Assembly: GCA_026627385.1 (NCBI GenBank)
Contig: JAPNUR010000022.1
Span: 1-50,823, forward strand
Direction of reading: 5' to 3'
Length of the DNA: 50,823 bases
Origin: Bacillota bacterium
GTDB taxonomy: Bacteria; Bacillota; Sulfobacillia; Sulfobacillales; Sulfobacillaceae
In this document: positions 17,515 through 26,620 of the stretch, piece by piece
Layout: each line of letters starts with the position of its first letter
How positions within the stretch are numbered: the first letter of the stretch is position 1
The notes under the pieces: model-generated
Told to the model about the DNA's origin: nothing
The model's input: the letters and a program-made list of their open reading frames with translations, nothing else
The model's database searches: none
Made by a program: the position numbers and the translations under genes

Positions 17515-17940
17515 GTGCCGAAGAAAGTTGTGGGCGTCATTAAACTGCAGATTCCAGCAGGCAAAGCAACGCCAGCGCCTCCGGTAGGGCCGGCGCTTGG
17601 TCAACATGGAGTCAACATTATGGCGTTCGTGAAGGAATACAACGAGCGAACCCAGAGTCAGGTCGGGTTAATTATTCCGGTCGAAATTACGGTGTACGAA
17701 GATCGTTCGTTTACCTTTGTAACCAAGACCCCTCCCGCCGCTGTGTTGATCAAAAAGGCGTTAGGAATTGAGACCGCCTCGCCCGCCCCCAATACGCAAA
17801 CAGTCGGGACATTGACCCGTGCGCAGGTGCGGGAGATTGCTGAAACCAAAATGCCGGACTTAAACGCGACCACGATCGAAGCAGCGATGCGAATGATCGA
17901 GGGTACGGCCCGCAGCATGGGTGTACGGATCGCGGACTAA
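17515..17940 (+). CDS. rplK: 50S ribosomal protein L11
   Basis: This 141-residue L11, with N-terminal [20 protein letters not shown] and [13 protein letters not shown], binds the GTPase-associated region of 23S rRNA. The C-terminal RNA-binding half contains [14 protein letters not shown] and [11 protein letters not shown] 17515 is the start, with GAGGGAA upstream. It lies 23 bases after nusG and 74 before rplA. Confidence 0.96.
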   Translation: MPKKVVGVIKLQIPAGKATPAPPVGPALGQHGVNIMAFVKEYNERTQSQVGLIIPVEITVYEDRSFTFVTKTPPAAVLIKKALGIETASPAPNTQTVGTLTRAQVREIAETKMPDLNATTIEAAMRMIEGTARSMGVRIAD

Positions 17941-18014
17941 GGCGTGACGTAGCCGTAAGGCGTAAAGTTTTGTGGAAGACTTGAGGGTCGCCAAACCACG
18001 AGGAGGAATTTATC

Positions 18015-18725
18015 ATGTCAAAGGCGGGCAAGCGTTTTCGCGAGGCAGCGGCGAAAGTCGAGCGCGGACGGCTTTATGAACCGGAAGAAGCGCTGGCGTT
18101 GGCCAAGTCACTCGCGTTTGCCAAGTTTCCGGAAACGGTAGACGTAGCCGTCCGGTTGGGCGTGGATCCCCGGCACTCCGATCAGGTGGTGCGGGGGGCG
18201 GTAGCGTTACCGCATGGCACGGGCCGCCGTGTGCGCGTGTTGGTGTTCGCCAAAGGCGATAAGGCCAAAGAAGCCGAGGAGGCAGGGGCCGACGTCGTGG
18301 GAGGCGAAGAACTCGTGGAGCGGATTCAAAATGGTTGGCTTGAGTTTGATACCGCGGTGGCGACCCCTGACATGATGGGCGTGGTTGGGCGCATCGGAAA
18401 GATTTTGGGACCACGGGGGCTGATGCCCAATCCGAAGACGGGAACTGTGACCTTTGAAGTGAAGGATGCTGTACGCGAATTCAAAGCCGGAAAAGTCGAG
18501 TTTCGTACGGACAGGGGCGGCGTGGTTCACGTGCCCATTGGCAAGGTCACATTTGAGACCTCCCAGCTGGTGGAGAATTTGTCGGCTCTGATGGACGCCT
18601 TGATCAAGGCAAAACCAGCCGGTGCGAAGGGCACCTACATCCGGAGTGTCACCGTATCGACGACGATGGGGCCGGGTATTGCTATTAATCCGGCCAGTGC
18701 GCAGCGAATCGTGATGCCTGTTTAA
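18015..18725 (+). CDS. rplA: 50S ribosomal protein L1
   Basis: This 236-residue L1 forms the ribosomal L1 stalk and is the usual translational repressor of its own operon. The signature [14 protein letters not shown] is present, together with [23 protein letters not shown] 18015 follows GAGGAGGAATTTATC. A strong terminator follows, and rplJ-rplL do not. The usual rplKAJL-rpoBC continuation is therefore absent at this locus. Confidence 0.96.
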   Translation: MSKAGKRFREAAAKVERGRLYEPEEALALAKSLAFAKFPETVDVAVRLGVDPRHSDQVVRGAVALPHGTGRRVRVLVFAKGDKAKEAEEAGADVVGGEELVERIQNGWLEFDTAVATPDMMGVVGRIGKILGPRGLMPNPKTGTVTFEVKDAVREFKAGKVEFRTDRGGVVHVPIGKVTFETSQLVENLSALMDALIKAKPAGAKGTYIRSVTVSTTMGPGIAINPASAQRIVMPV

Positions 18726-18760
18726 CGCTTCTGGGTTCTTGATAGGTTGGTCGGCGTCGT

Positions 18761-18798
18761 CACCTCTTCTCTGATCTACTGGAGAAGAGGTGTTTTTT
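18761..18798 (+). terminator. intrinsic terminator after rplA
   Basis: CACCTCTTCTC and GAGAAGAGGTG form a perfect 11-bp stem with a ten-base loop, followed by six T. It ends the rpmG-rplA transcript. Confidence 0.92.
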
Positions 18799-18859
18799 CC
18801 CAAGGACATGATCGCCCATGACACGGCAGTGAAGGCCCTATAGGTCGGCCAACGCCATC

Positions 18860-18888
18860 TTGATCGGTCTCCATTAACCTAGTATAGT
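18860..18888 (+). promoter_or_regulatory. promoter of the SSS transporter gene
   Basis: TTGATC (18860-18865) and TATAGT (18883-18888) have a 17-base spacer, 50 bases before the GTG start and downstream of the rplA terminator. Confidence 0.6.
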
Positions 18889-18938
18889 GATAGGGAAATT
18901 ATTGTATTAGAACCGATCTCAACGACGAGGTGACACGC

Positions 18939-20474
18939 GTGTCCATAGTGTTAGCCGTGACGGTCTACAGTGTGTTTCTCATTTGGCTTGGCCGCGCCCG
19001 CTCAGAGCCGGAGTTGCGGGGCTATCATGACGGTGGGCGCCAGTTTTCTTTTTGGACTGTGTTTGTGATGGTCCTCGGACTCTGGAGCTCATCGGTTATC
19101 GTGGTGCAAATTGACACGGGGTACGATTCGGGATTGTCTGCGGTGTGGTACGGCATTAGCGTTGCAGTCATGTCGGTGTTGGTCTCGCTGTTAGTGCCAT
19201 GGTTTCGCCGCCAGCAATACTTGTCGAACAGTGATTTGTTGGGCGAGCGCTTTGGATCCCGTGTGCGGCGGCTGTCAGCCTTAGTTATCGGGATGACGTT
19301 TCCGATATTTGCTATGTCTAACGCACTAGCGCAGGCGGCTTTCTTTCACGTGGCGTTTCGGTGGCCGTTAAGCGTGAGTTTAATTGTCACCACGGTGGCT
19401 CTCATTGCAGCGCTGGCCAGTGGGGGAATGTGGTCGCTCGCCAAGACGCAAGGACTCAACACGGCCTTGGTTTTGGCTGGGTTGGTGTTGGCGTGGTGGC
19501 GGATCCGAGAAGTGCCGATCTCGCATGCGTCGCTAGGACCGAGCTTTCAGTCGTGGTTTGGAATCGGGCATGGGCTGGTATGGGTGTGGTTTGGCATGAA
19601 CATTTTAAATGTGTTGTCGGCCCAAGCGGAAATTCAAGCGGTGGTGAACGCGCGCGATGTGCGGCGGGGGCAATGGGCTGTGTGGTGTTCCACTGGGGTC
19701 CTCGTCCTGGTCGTCTTTTTGAGCACTTGGTTAGGCATTGAGACTCGGGCAGTCTTTCGCAGCGGACGAGTTGAGGGGTTGGTGGCCTACGCTCTCGTCT
19801 TGTTGCGCCATGCTCCCATATGGTTTCAGGTAGCTATGGCTGTGTCCACTTGGGCACTGGCCTTAACATGGTGCGGTCCCTTGTTGTTTTCGGGGGCCAT
19901 GAGCCTGGGCCGGGATCTGTTTGGCAGTACCCGGGCACGGCTGGGGACCGTGATGGCCCTCGCCATCGAAGGCGCGTTGATGGTAGGTTACGCGCTATGG
20001 CGTCCAGGTGAAGTGGCATGGTGGCGCGTCTTTGGGTTGACGTTGCGTAACGCAGCGGTCGTGGGGCCGACTTTGGCGGTCTGGCTGTGGTCGGATCTCT
20101 CCGAGCGCGCGGTGATTCTCTCCATGCTAGCAGGGATTGGTGTGGGATTGGGCGCCAACGCCGTCACCGGATTTTCAGCCACTCACTTCGTCTGGGGCAT
20201 TAATCCCATGTGGCTCGCAGCCGCTGCCGCTTTTCTGGTGCTAGCCATTTGGCGATTGGCCGAGCGCGGTCGTTGGCCGTGGCTTTGCGTGGGCTTGGCC
20301 CTTTATGCGGGTGTTTGTTGGGGGACGGTGGCTCAACACTGGACCACCCCAGCAGTCGCTGGTCTCGTGATATTACTAGCGTCACTGGGTTATGTTGCGA
20401 TGGCCTGGTCCACCACGCGGTCCCTCGTGTCGTCCATAGCCGACGATTTGCCTTATTATCACAGTGCGCCGTGA
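18939..20474 (+). CDS. sodium:solute symporter (SSS) family protein
   Basis: This protein of about 511 residues has 12-13 hydrophobic segments in the arrangement of the SSS/LeuT fold. VFVMVLGLWSSSVIV and NSDLLGERFGSRVRRL match the first helix and the loop after the third helix of SSS proteins (the latter usually EYLe.RFG). The substrate cannot be predicted, and the family sodium-site residues are only partly visible. I start at GTG 18939, preceded by GAGGTGA, rather than GTG 18930, which lies inside that ribosome site. It has its own promoter and converges with the cytochrome gene. Confidence 0.75.
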   Translation: MSIVLAVTVYSVFLIWLGRARSEPELRGYHDGGRQFSFWTVFVMVLGLWSSSVIVVQIDTGYDSGLSAVWYGISVAVMSVLVSLLVPWFRRQQYLSNSDLLGERFGSRVRRLSALVIGMTFPIFAMSNALAQAAFFHVAFRWPLSVSLIVTTVALIAALASGGMWSLAKTQGLNTALVLAGLVLAWWRIREVPISHASLGPSFQSWFGIGHGLVWVWFGMNILNVLSAQAEIQAVVNARDVRRGQWAVWCSTGVLVLVVFLSTWLGIETRAVFRSGRVEGLVAYALVLLRHAPIWFQVAMAVSTWALALTWCGPLLFSGAMSLGRDLFGSTRARLGTVMALAIEGALMVGYALWRPGEVAWWRVFGLTLRNAAVVGPTLAVWLWSDLSERAVILSMLAGIGVGLGANAVTGFSATHFVWGINPMWLAAAAAFLVLAIWRLAERGRWPWLCVGLALYAGVCWGTVAQHWTTPAVAGLVILLASLGYVAMAWSTTRSLVSSIADDLPYYHSAP

Positions 20475-20539
20475 CGCGGCGCGAACAGGGGTCATGCTGA
20501 CCTTCAAGTCGGTGTCGAGGCGGGAGAAGAGCCGCTAAG

Positions 20540-20959
20540 CTACCGTTCGTGAAAGCGCGACAGGTGCCGGATATAAAGGTCGAGCACGGCCAGTCGACGG
20601 CTGGTGGGCGGTAGAGGTTGACCGCGCATGAAGTGCACAAGGCAGGCATTGATTTCGGCTTCGAGTGTTTCGACGTGGCCGTTGGCCTGTACCAGGGGAA
20701 ATTGAGTCTTGGCACCAATCAATGAGGGAATACGGCGCGAACCTAATCGATGCGAAAATCGTCCGCCGTCAATGTGGCAACTGTCGCAGGAGCGGTGATT
20801 GGCCCCGAGAGACGGGCTATGAAAGAGATGATCGCCATAAGCTTCTGCCGCGCGAAGGCGCTGATTTGCGTTAAGTTGAGCCGGCGTGGTGACACCACGG
20901 GCGATGCTGAGGGCGACGAGAACGATAAGAAATGCCGTTGTATACCAACCCTTTTGCAT
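20540..20959 (-). CDS. small c-type cytochrome
   Basis: This 139-residue exported monoheme cytochrome begins MQKGWYTTAFLIVLVALSIA, a signal peptide or anchor. One heme site, CDSCH, is present, and the remainder contains NACLVHFMRGQPLPP and LYIRHLSRFHER. The latter resembles the C-terminal part of SoxA/TsdA-like sulfur-oxidising cytochromes, where a Met can be the second heme ligand. ATG 20959 has GGAGGT six bases before it; the longer frame to 21121 is rejected. The product would be matured by the ccm system at 42-47.6 kb. A role in sulfur or other extracytoplasmic electron transfer is inferred only. Confidence 0.75.
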   Translation of the reverse strand: MQKGWYTTAFLIVLVALSIARGVTTPAQLNANQRLRAAEAYGDHLFHSPSLGANHRSCDSCHIDGGRFSHRLGSRRIPSLIGAKTQFPLVQANGHVETLEAEINACLVHFMRGQPLPPTSRRLAVLDLYIRHLSRFHER

Positions 20960-21102
20960 GGCAGACCTCCGTGGCTTAATATGCCCACAACCCACCAGGG
21001 CATAAGTTTTCGGTCTAAAATGGCAACGGCGGGCATAGACATGGTAAAGCGGTGCTTGCCGTAAGTTTGAGGAGGAAGGAGCTACGATATGAGACAGAGA
21101 GT

Positions 21103-21339
21103 GTGGGTGACCAGGTATCACGGATGGTCTTGGCGGGAGGAGGCCCCGCCTTGGCGCGGATAATCCGCCTGTGTAGTGCCTTGGCGGCCGCCACGGTGGT
21201 GGTTAACGGAGGGTACTGGGAAGTTCACCACCACGTTTGGACTGGCGCCATCTTGGCTTTGTTTGGGATTGTCAGTCTCGTGATCATCACCGGCGCTAGC
21301 GCAGCCCATATGGATTGGGACAAACCTCGGGTAGAATAG
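21103..21339 (+). CDS. small two-span membrane protein
   Basis: This protein of 60-80 residues has two hydrophobic segments, LARIIRLCSALAAATVVVNG and VWTGAILALFGIVSLVIITG; I recognise no family. The frame has no good ribosome site at GTG 21103 or ATG 21127. A very strong site (GGAGGAAGGAG) instead precedes ATG 21089 in another frame, which runs only 24 codons. This suggests either a short leader peptide or a frameshift separating the true start from the body. A terminator follows directly. Confidence 0.5.
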   Translation: MGDQVSRMVLAGGGPALARIIRLCSALAAATVVVNGGYWEVHHHVWTGAILALFGIVSLVIITGASAAHMDWDKPRVE

Positions 21340-21366
21340 AGCAGGGAGTCTTTCCCTGCTCTTTTG
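21338..21366 (+). terminator. intrinsic terminator
   Basis: AGAGCAGGGA pairs with TCCCTGCTCT around a short loop, followed by a short T run. It overlaps the stop of the small membrane protein and precedes ddl. Confidence 0.8.
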
Positions 21367-21445
21367 TTGGAGGGCAAGCTTCGGCCTCTGGCCAGGGCTC
21401 ATAGATTAGTCTGAAGACATGAAAAACCGCTAAGGAAGTGACATC

Positions 21446-22483
21446 ATGGACCGTAAACCGCGTGTGATTGTCATGATGGGTGGCCCCTCTAGCGAACACG
21501 ACGTTTCCCTAGCGAGCGGCGCACAAGTCCTCGCGGCGTTAAGGGGAACGGGTCTTTACGAGGTCACCGCCCTGGTGATTAGCCGCGATGGCGAGTGGCA
21601 GCTATCCAACGAGGTTCCCCAACGATTGCCACAGCCGGGGGAGGCGGTCCAGAGCGTCGTAGCCCGGGAGAAAACGATTCGAGGAGTTCAACTCCTTGGA
21701 GACGCGGACGTGGTCTTTTTGGCTCTTCATGGAACCTTTGGCGAGGACGGTACCTTGCAGGGGTTGTTAAAAAGTTTGGGGATTCCCTTTACGGGATCTG
21801 GCCCCTTGGCCTCGGCACTCGCCATGAGTAAGGCCAAAGCCAAGGAATTATTTCGGTATCACGGACTTCTCGTAGCCCGCGACGTGCAGGTCAGCGCGGC
21901 CACCATTCGCGCGTCCGTGTCCAACGCGGTGGCTTCGGTGGAACATGCGGTAGGGTATCCTTGTGTTGTGAAGCCCAATTTGGGTGGTTCTAGCCTTGGG
22001 GTGTCGCTGGCCGACAATGCTGAAGCCCTAGCTCACGCGCTTCAATGGGCAGCGCGCTTCGACACCGACATCCTCGTCGAGGAGAAGGTAGAAGGCCGCG
22101 AGGTGACCTGCGCGGTGTTAGAAGCGCTAGATGGCACGATGCGTGCCCTGCCGGTGATTGAAATTGTTCCGCGCAAAGGGGCCTTTTTCGATTTTGCCTC
22201 CAAATACGATGACCGAGGTTCGGATGAAATTTGCCCGGCATTGCTTCCGGCAGACGAAACCCAGGCAGTGCAAAACGCTGCGGTTAAAGCGCACCAGGCC
22301 CTCGGCTGCGAGGGGTTTTCGCGAACCGACATGTTTTTGACGGACCAGGGGCCCCTAGTGTTAGAAGTGAACACCATTCCCGGCATGACCCCCAATTCCT
22401 TGTTGCCCAAAGCCGCACGGGCTGCTGGAATCGCCTTTCCCGAGTTAGTGTCGCATTTGGTGCAGGTGGCGCTGCGGCGTTAA
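21446..22483 (+). CDS. ddl: D-alanine--D-alanine ligase
   Basis: This 345-residue ATP-grasp enzyme joins two D-Ala for peptidoglycan precursors in the cytoplasm. Recognisable motifs are GGPSSEHDVSL at the N-terminus, LHGTFGEDGTLQGLL, GIPFTGSGPLASALAMSK, the ATP-binding NLGGSSLGVS and the C-terminal VLEVNTIPGMTPNS, which carries the metal ligands. ATG 21446 follows AAGGAAGTG. The gene appears monocistronic, with a terminator just upstream. Confidence 0.95.
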   Translation: MDRKPRVIVMMGGPSSEHDVSLASGAQVLAALRGTGLYEVTALVISRDGEWQLSNEVPQRLPQPGEAVQSVVAREKTIRGVQLLGDADVVFLALHGTFGEDGTLQGLLKSLGIPFTGSGPLASALAMSKAKAKELFRYHGLLVARDVQVSAATIRASVSNAVASVEHAVGYPCVVKPNLGGSSLGVSLADNAEALAHALQWAARFDTDILVEEKVEGREVTCAVLEALDGTMRALPVIEIVPRKGAFFDFASKYDDRGSDEICPALLPADETQAVQNAAVKAHQALGCEGFSRTDMFLTDQGPLVLEVNTIPGMTPNSLLPKAARAAGIAFPELVSHLVQVALRR

Positions 22484-22706
22484 CGGACTGTGGGCGCCAG
22501 GAACAACCGCAACCGGTATCTCTTCTCCACAATTAGGGACATGTCTCCCGGTGTGTGGGAATATTGCCTAGATTTTATTTCCGCGATGTGCATATTGACC
22601 AAAGGAATCTGCCGTTTATCGTCGAATTATCCGAACACAGCATCAAGTGCTGATATCTCATGTATTCCGACAGCCTCAGCGAACCCTTGGGGAAAGGATG
22701 ATCTCG

Positions 22707-24119
22707 ATGCAACAAGATGTGGATATCGGGGCACTTCCCACCGAAATGAAGCGGGGAGCTGTTGGGCTATGGGAGGCGGTCTTTCAGTCCTTCTCCTTTG
22801 TTGGCCCAGCTGGCGACGTGGCAATTTTACTTGTGGGTACGGCGGCATTTGCGCTTGGCGCGACGCCGTTGGCGGTGTTAATCGCCTGGGCCCTCTACGG
22901 ACTGTGGATGGTGGTGCCTATTGAGTTTTCCAAACGGATTGTGAACTCCGGGAGTTTTTACGCCTACTCAGCCCAAGGATTGGGCGGCGGGGGCGGAGTA
23001 TTGGCCCTATGGTATTGGATGGGCGAAAATCTTACCGGCCCCGCCTTCGGTGTCCTGGGGCTTAGTGGTTTCATCTATCTGTTGAGCACGACCTTGTCCA
23101 AAACGGGTTGGGTATGGATTCCCATCGCGGTGGCGACATTGGCATTTGGCGTCATTCTCTCGTACCGTGGAATTCGGCCGTCCCTCCAATACACCCAATG
23201 GACCGGGTTTTTAGAAATTGCGTTTTTAGTGATTGGGGCTCTAGTGATTGTCATTAAGGTGGGGCCGCACAACAGTCTCGCGCCATTTACCCTGGGGCCT
23301 CTGCATGGCGCGTTTAGTCCCTTGTTTTTGGGTGTGGTGTTTTCAGTCTTGGATTTTACCGGGCTCGGGACGGCCACGACCATTTCCGAAGAAGTGAAAC
23401 ATTCCCGTAAACTTGTCAGCCGCGCCATTTTTATCGCCTGGATCTTGTCCGGGGTTGCCCTCATTTTTCCGTCATACGCATTGACTGTAGGCTGGGGTGT
23501 GCACGCCATGTCGAGTTATGCGAGTTCACCTGATCCTGGCCTGATTGTCTTTCGGCGTTACCTGGGGAATTTTGGGTGGATTTTGCTGATTCTCTTTACG
23601 ATAAACAGCTATCTCAATTACATGGTGGCAAAAGTCAACGCAGTCAGCCGAATTTGGTATAGCGCCGGTCGCGACGGGGTGTTATTTGAACGGCTCAGTC
23701 GTATTCACCCGGTGTTTAAGACTCCCTACCAAACGACCCTGTTTTTCTTTGTCGTCATTCTGGTGATTGACGTGGTGGCTGGTCTCATTTTGGGGCCGAC
23801 CGAAGCCGGCATTTGGCTGTTGACTATTGCCGGCGTATCGATTATTGCCGTGCACATTGTGGCCAACACGGCATTAACTGTTTATATGGCCAAGGCGAAA
23901 GTGTTTAACTTTCTTACCCATGGCTTGGTGCCGAGCGTGGCTACGATTATTGGCGGTATTGTGATTTGGTATAGCATCTACCCGGTTCCGAAAGGCCCCG
24001 TCGGGGTCGCTGTGCTCGTGGCGATCGCGTGGCTTCTTGTAGGACTAGGTGTCGCGTACGTCATCTATCAACGCCAACGAGAACGGCTCAAGATGGCTGG
24101 CTTGTCACGCGAGGGATAA
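22707..24119 (+). CDS. APC-family amino acid/amine permease
   Basis: This permease of about 470 residues has 12 predicted membrane segments and imports an amino acid or amine. SFSFVGPAGDVAILL resembles the first-helix region of APC transporters, and ISEEVKHSRKLVSRAI matches the conserved E-E...P/S-R.lP.Ai region after helix 6. NSGSFYAYSAQGLGG matches the helix 3 region. I choose ATG 22707 (SMQQDVDIG), eight bases after AAAGGA. It is 30 bases before the dehydrogenase gene and is probably the transporter of the catabolic unit through 28.1 kb. Confidence 0.85.
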   Translation: MQQDVDIGALPTEMKRGAVGLWEAVFQSFSFVGPAGDVAILLVGTAAFALGATPLAVLIAWALYGLWMVVPIEFSKRIVNSGSFYAYSAQGLGGGGGVLALWYWMGENLTGPAFGVLGLSGFIYLLSTTLSKTGWVWIPIAVATLAFGVILSYRGIRPSLQYTQWTGFLEIAFLVIGALVIVIKVGPHNSLAPFTLGPLHGAFSPLFLGVVFSVLDFTGLGTATTISEEVKHSRKLVSRAIFIAWILSGVALIFPSYALTVGWGVHAMSSYASSPDPGLIVFRRYLGNFGWILLILFTINSYLNYMVAKVNAVSRIWYSAGRDGVLFERLSRIHPVFKTPYQTTLFFFVVILVIDVVAGLILGPTEAGIWLLTIAGVSIIAVHIVANTALTVYMAKAKVFNFLTHGLVPSVATIIGGIVIWYSIYPVPKGPVGVAVLVAIAWLLVGLGVAYVIYQRQRERLKMAGLSREG

Positions 24120-24149
24120 AGGGAAGGGTTCAGTAGGAGGAGACAAGCG

Positions 24150-25214
24150 ATGCGCGCCATGCTTTTTGAACGGCCGGGTGAGCCGTTAAAACTCGCCGAG
24201 CTTCCCGTGCCGGCAGTGCAATCGGAAGAAGTCTTAGTACGCGTGATGGCCGCAGGCATCTGCGGATCAGACATTCACATTGCCATTGAAGGCAGTACCA
24301 TTCCGGCCTTTACACCGATCATCTTAGGGCATGAAGCCTCGGGGGTGGTTGAGGCAGTCGGACCCGATGTGCGCGATTTTCAGCCGGGAGAGCGGGTGTC
24401 GATTTTGCCTGACGTCGTGTGCGGTACCTGCGTGAACTGTTGGGATGGACGCTCCGAACTGTGCCTTCACCGCCAGCTGATTGGCATCCATCGGCATGGT
24501 GCGCTCGCAGAATTTGTCGTGGCCCCGACGCGCAATCTTGTGCGGCTGCCGGACGGCATCAGCTTTGAGGCCGGGGCTATTGCGACGGATGCTGTGGCCA
24601 CCCCTTATCACGCCCTGGTCCGCGTAGGCCGCTTGCACGCGGGTGAGCGCATTTTGATTACCGGTCTCGGAGCGCTGGGACTACACGCGGTGGTGTTATC
24701 GCGAGTTCTCGGGGCATCCCACATCATTGCGGCGACGCGGCACGCTCGCGCCGGCCAGCGCGCTCGGGCTCGGGGAGCGGATGTGGTTTGGACAGGGGAA
24801 GTGGCATCATGGCCACTAGCGGCCGTGGATCTGGTGGTCGACTTTTCGGGCGATCCTCGCCTCATCGAGGCTGGCCTCGAACGCCTACGGCCTGGGGGTC
24901 GGATGGTCCTCGTCGGCATTTCTGAGCACCCGTTATCGGACTTGCGGTTGACGGTGAGTGCGATCGTGCGCCGAGGGATTCAAATTGTCGGGTCGTATGG
25001 CGCCCACCCAGGGGACTTGGCCGAAGTGCTGGCATTGGCGCAATCAGGCCGAATCAATATTGAGAACTCGGTGACGCACCGCTTTGCCCTTGCCGACGCT
25101 TATTTAGCCATGGAGCACTTGGTGGATAAATGGGGCGACCCTATTCGCGTGGCCATTTTGCCGACCATGGCCGAATCGCGGCCGTCTGTGTTGTGCCGGC
25201 CGGTGTCGGCGTAA
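24150..25214 (+). CDS. zinc-dependent alcohol dehydrogenase (MDR family)
   Basis: This 354-residue medium-chain dehydrogenase oxidises an alcohol or polyol with NAD(P). AGICGSDIHIA and GHEASGVVEAVG give the catalytic zinc ligands Cys and His-Glu, and the structural zinc site is CGTCVNCWDGRSELC. The Rossmann motif is ITGLGALGLHAVV. ATG 24150 follows AGGAGGAGA. It sits between an APC permease and an aminotransferase, so its substrate may be an amino alcohol or an intermediate of the same pathway; threonine dehydrogenase-like or sorbitol dehydrogenase-like activity are options I cannot separate. Confidence 0.88.
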   Translation: MRAMLFERPGEPLKLAELPVPAVQSEEVLVRVMAAGICGSDIHIAIEGSTIPAFTPIILGHEASGVVEAVGPDVRDFQPGERVSILPDVVCGTCVNCWDGRSELCLHRQLIGIHRHGALAEFVVAPTRNLVRLPDGISFEAGAIATDAVATPYHALVRVGRLHAGERILITGLGALGLHAVVLSRVLGASHIIAATRHARAGQRARARGADVVWTGEVASWPLAAVDLVVDFSGDPRLIEAGLERLRPGGRMVLVGISEHPLSDLRLTVSAIVRRGIQIVGSYGAHPGDLAEVLALAQSGRINIENSVTHRFALADAYLAMEHLVDKWGDPIRVAILPTMAESRPSVLCRPVSA

Positions 25215-25271
25215 AAGGTCAGCGGCATCTCTTACAGCCTGTGGTTTAGCAACAAGAAAGGACGAGATAGG

Positions 25272-26603
25272 ATGGCAACGTTAACTCGCTGGGGGCCTTA
25301 TACCAACATGAAAGAGCTGAGTGCCAAGGGTCCCCGTATTATCGCGCGCGCTGAAGGTGTTTACGTCTACGACAATCAGGGCCGCCAATACATCGATGGT
25401 CATGGGGGCCTCTGGCTGGCCAATGTCGGGTATGGCCGCCGTGAAATCATTGACGCCATTGCTCAACAGGCGGAGGCGCTGGCGTGGTTTCCTTCGTTTG
25501 GCGGGTTTGCTAATGAGCCTTCCCTGGCTCTGGCGGATCGGTTAGTCGATCTGTTAAGGCCGGACGGGATGGCGCATGTGATGTTTAGCAATGATGGGTC
25601 TGAGGCCGTCGAAACGGCACTCAAAATCGCGCGGCAATATTGGAAGGTCAAGGGCCAAGCGAGTAAATACAAGTACATTACCCGCCGGCTAGCCTACCAC
25701 GGGGTGACGATGGGCGCTTTGAGCGTTCAAGGGGTCACGGAAAACCGCCGGGAGTTTGAGCCGCTGTTGCCTGGGGTGATTCACGTGCCGGCGCCCTACG
25801 TGCACCATTGCTCAATGCATCCGGATTCGCGGACCTGTACCTACGCGTGCGCGCGCGCAGTCGAGGACGCCATTGTGACCCAGGGCCCGGACACCGTGGC
25901 CGCGTTTATTGCTGAACCGGTACAGGCGGCGGGGGGCGTCATTTTTCCGCCGACAGACTACTTGGCAGAGGTGCGGGAAATCTGTCGCCGATATGATGTG
26001 CTCTTTATCGCTGACGAGGTGGTGACCGGGTTCGGCCGGTTGGGGTCGTGGTTTGGGAGCCGACATTACCACATCCAACCGGATATCATGACGATGGCCA
26101 AGGGCATTACGTCTGGTTATATCCCGCTGGGGGCCACGGCGGTTTCGGATGCCGTGTTTCAGGCGTTTTGGGACATGCCCGCCGTAGGTCCGGAATTCCG
26201 CCACGGCAATACCTACAGCGGGCACCCTATTGCGGCCGCAGCCGCCATGGCAAACCTTGACATTCTAGAGCGTGAGCAACTGGTTGAACACGCGCGTCGT
26301 ATGGGGCTGGTCTTGCACCAGGCTCTAACAGAGGTCCAAGCGCGCCATGCTGATTGGGTCATTGACGCCCGAGCAGAAGGGTTGTTAGGGCGCTTAGAAC
26401 TGAAGGATCCCCGCGGCCGCTTGAATCCGGGGGAGTTGGGACAAAAAATGGCCGAATACATGTACAATTTGGGTGTGATTGTGCGCCCGTTGGGCGACGT
26501 GGTGACGTTTTCCCCGCCGCTGGTCATCACGGAGGCCCAGGTGATGCAGATGGTGGCCGCCTCGGAAGAAGCGCTAGTGCGCGTCCAAGGGGAGAGCGTG
26601 TAA
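25272..26603 (+). CDS. class III (omega) aminotransferase
   Basis: This 443-residue PLP enzyme moves an amino group from an omega-amine or beta-amino acid to pyruvate or a similar acceptor. Visible features are NDGSEAVETALK, which binds the phosphate, the Asp motif LFIADEVVTGFGR, and the Schiff-base lysine in MAKGITSGYIPLGA. A Cys-rich insertion (HHCSMHPDSRTCTYAC) resembles one seen in taurine, beta-alanine or aromatic-omega-amine aminotransferases. ATG 25272 follows AAAGGACGAG. It lies between the dehydrogenase and the PucR regulator in one direction, consistent with an amine-catabolic operon. Confidence 0.9.
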   Translation: MATLTRWGPYTNMKELSAKGPRIIARAEGVYVYDNQGRQYIDGHGGLWLANVGYGRREIIDAIAQQAEALAWFPSFGGFANEPSLALADRLVDLLRPDGMAHVMFSNDGSEAVETALKIARQYWKVKGQASKYKYITRRLAYHGVTMGALSVQGVTENRREFEPLLPGVIHVPAPYVHHCSMHPDSRTCTYACARAVEDAIVTQGPDTVAAFIAEPVQAAGGVIFPPTDYLAEVREICRRYDVLFIADEVVTGFGRLGSWFGSRHYHIQPDIMTMAKGITSGYIPLGATAVSDAVFQAFWDMPAVGPEFRHGNTYSGHPIAAAAAMANLDILEREQLVEHARRMGLVLHQALTEVQARHADWVIDARAEGLLGRLELKDPRGRLNPGELGQKMAEYMYNLGVIVRPLGDVVTFSPPLVITEAQVMQMVAASEEALVRVQGESV

Positions 26604-26620
26604 GGAATGACGACCCACCC

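Noticed and set aside
18726-18930. Ribosomal protein L10 leader after rplA
   Set aside because: The hairpin is a simple terminator and no rplJ follows.
20467-20483. GC-rich hairpin between the SSS gene and the cytochrome gene
   Set aside because: The stem GCGCCG/CGGCGC has no T-tract on either side, so I do not call it a terminator.
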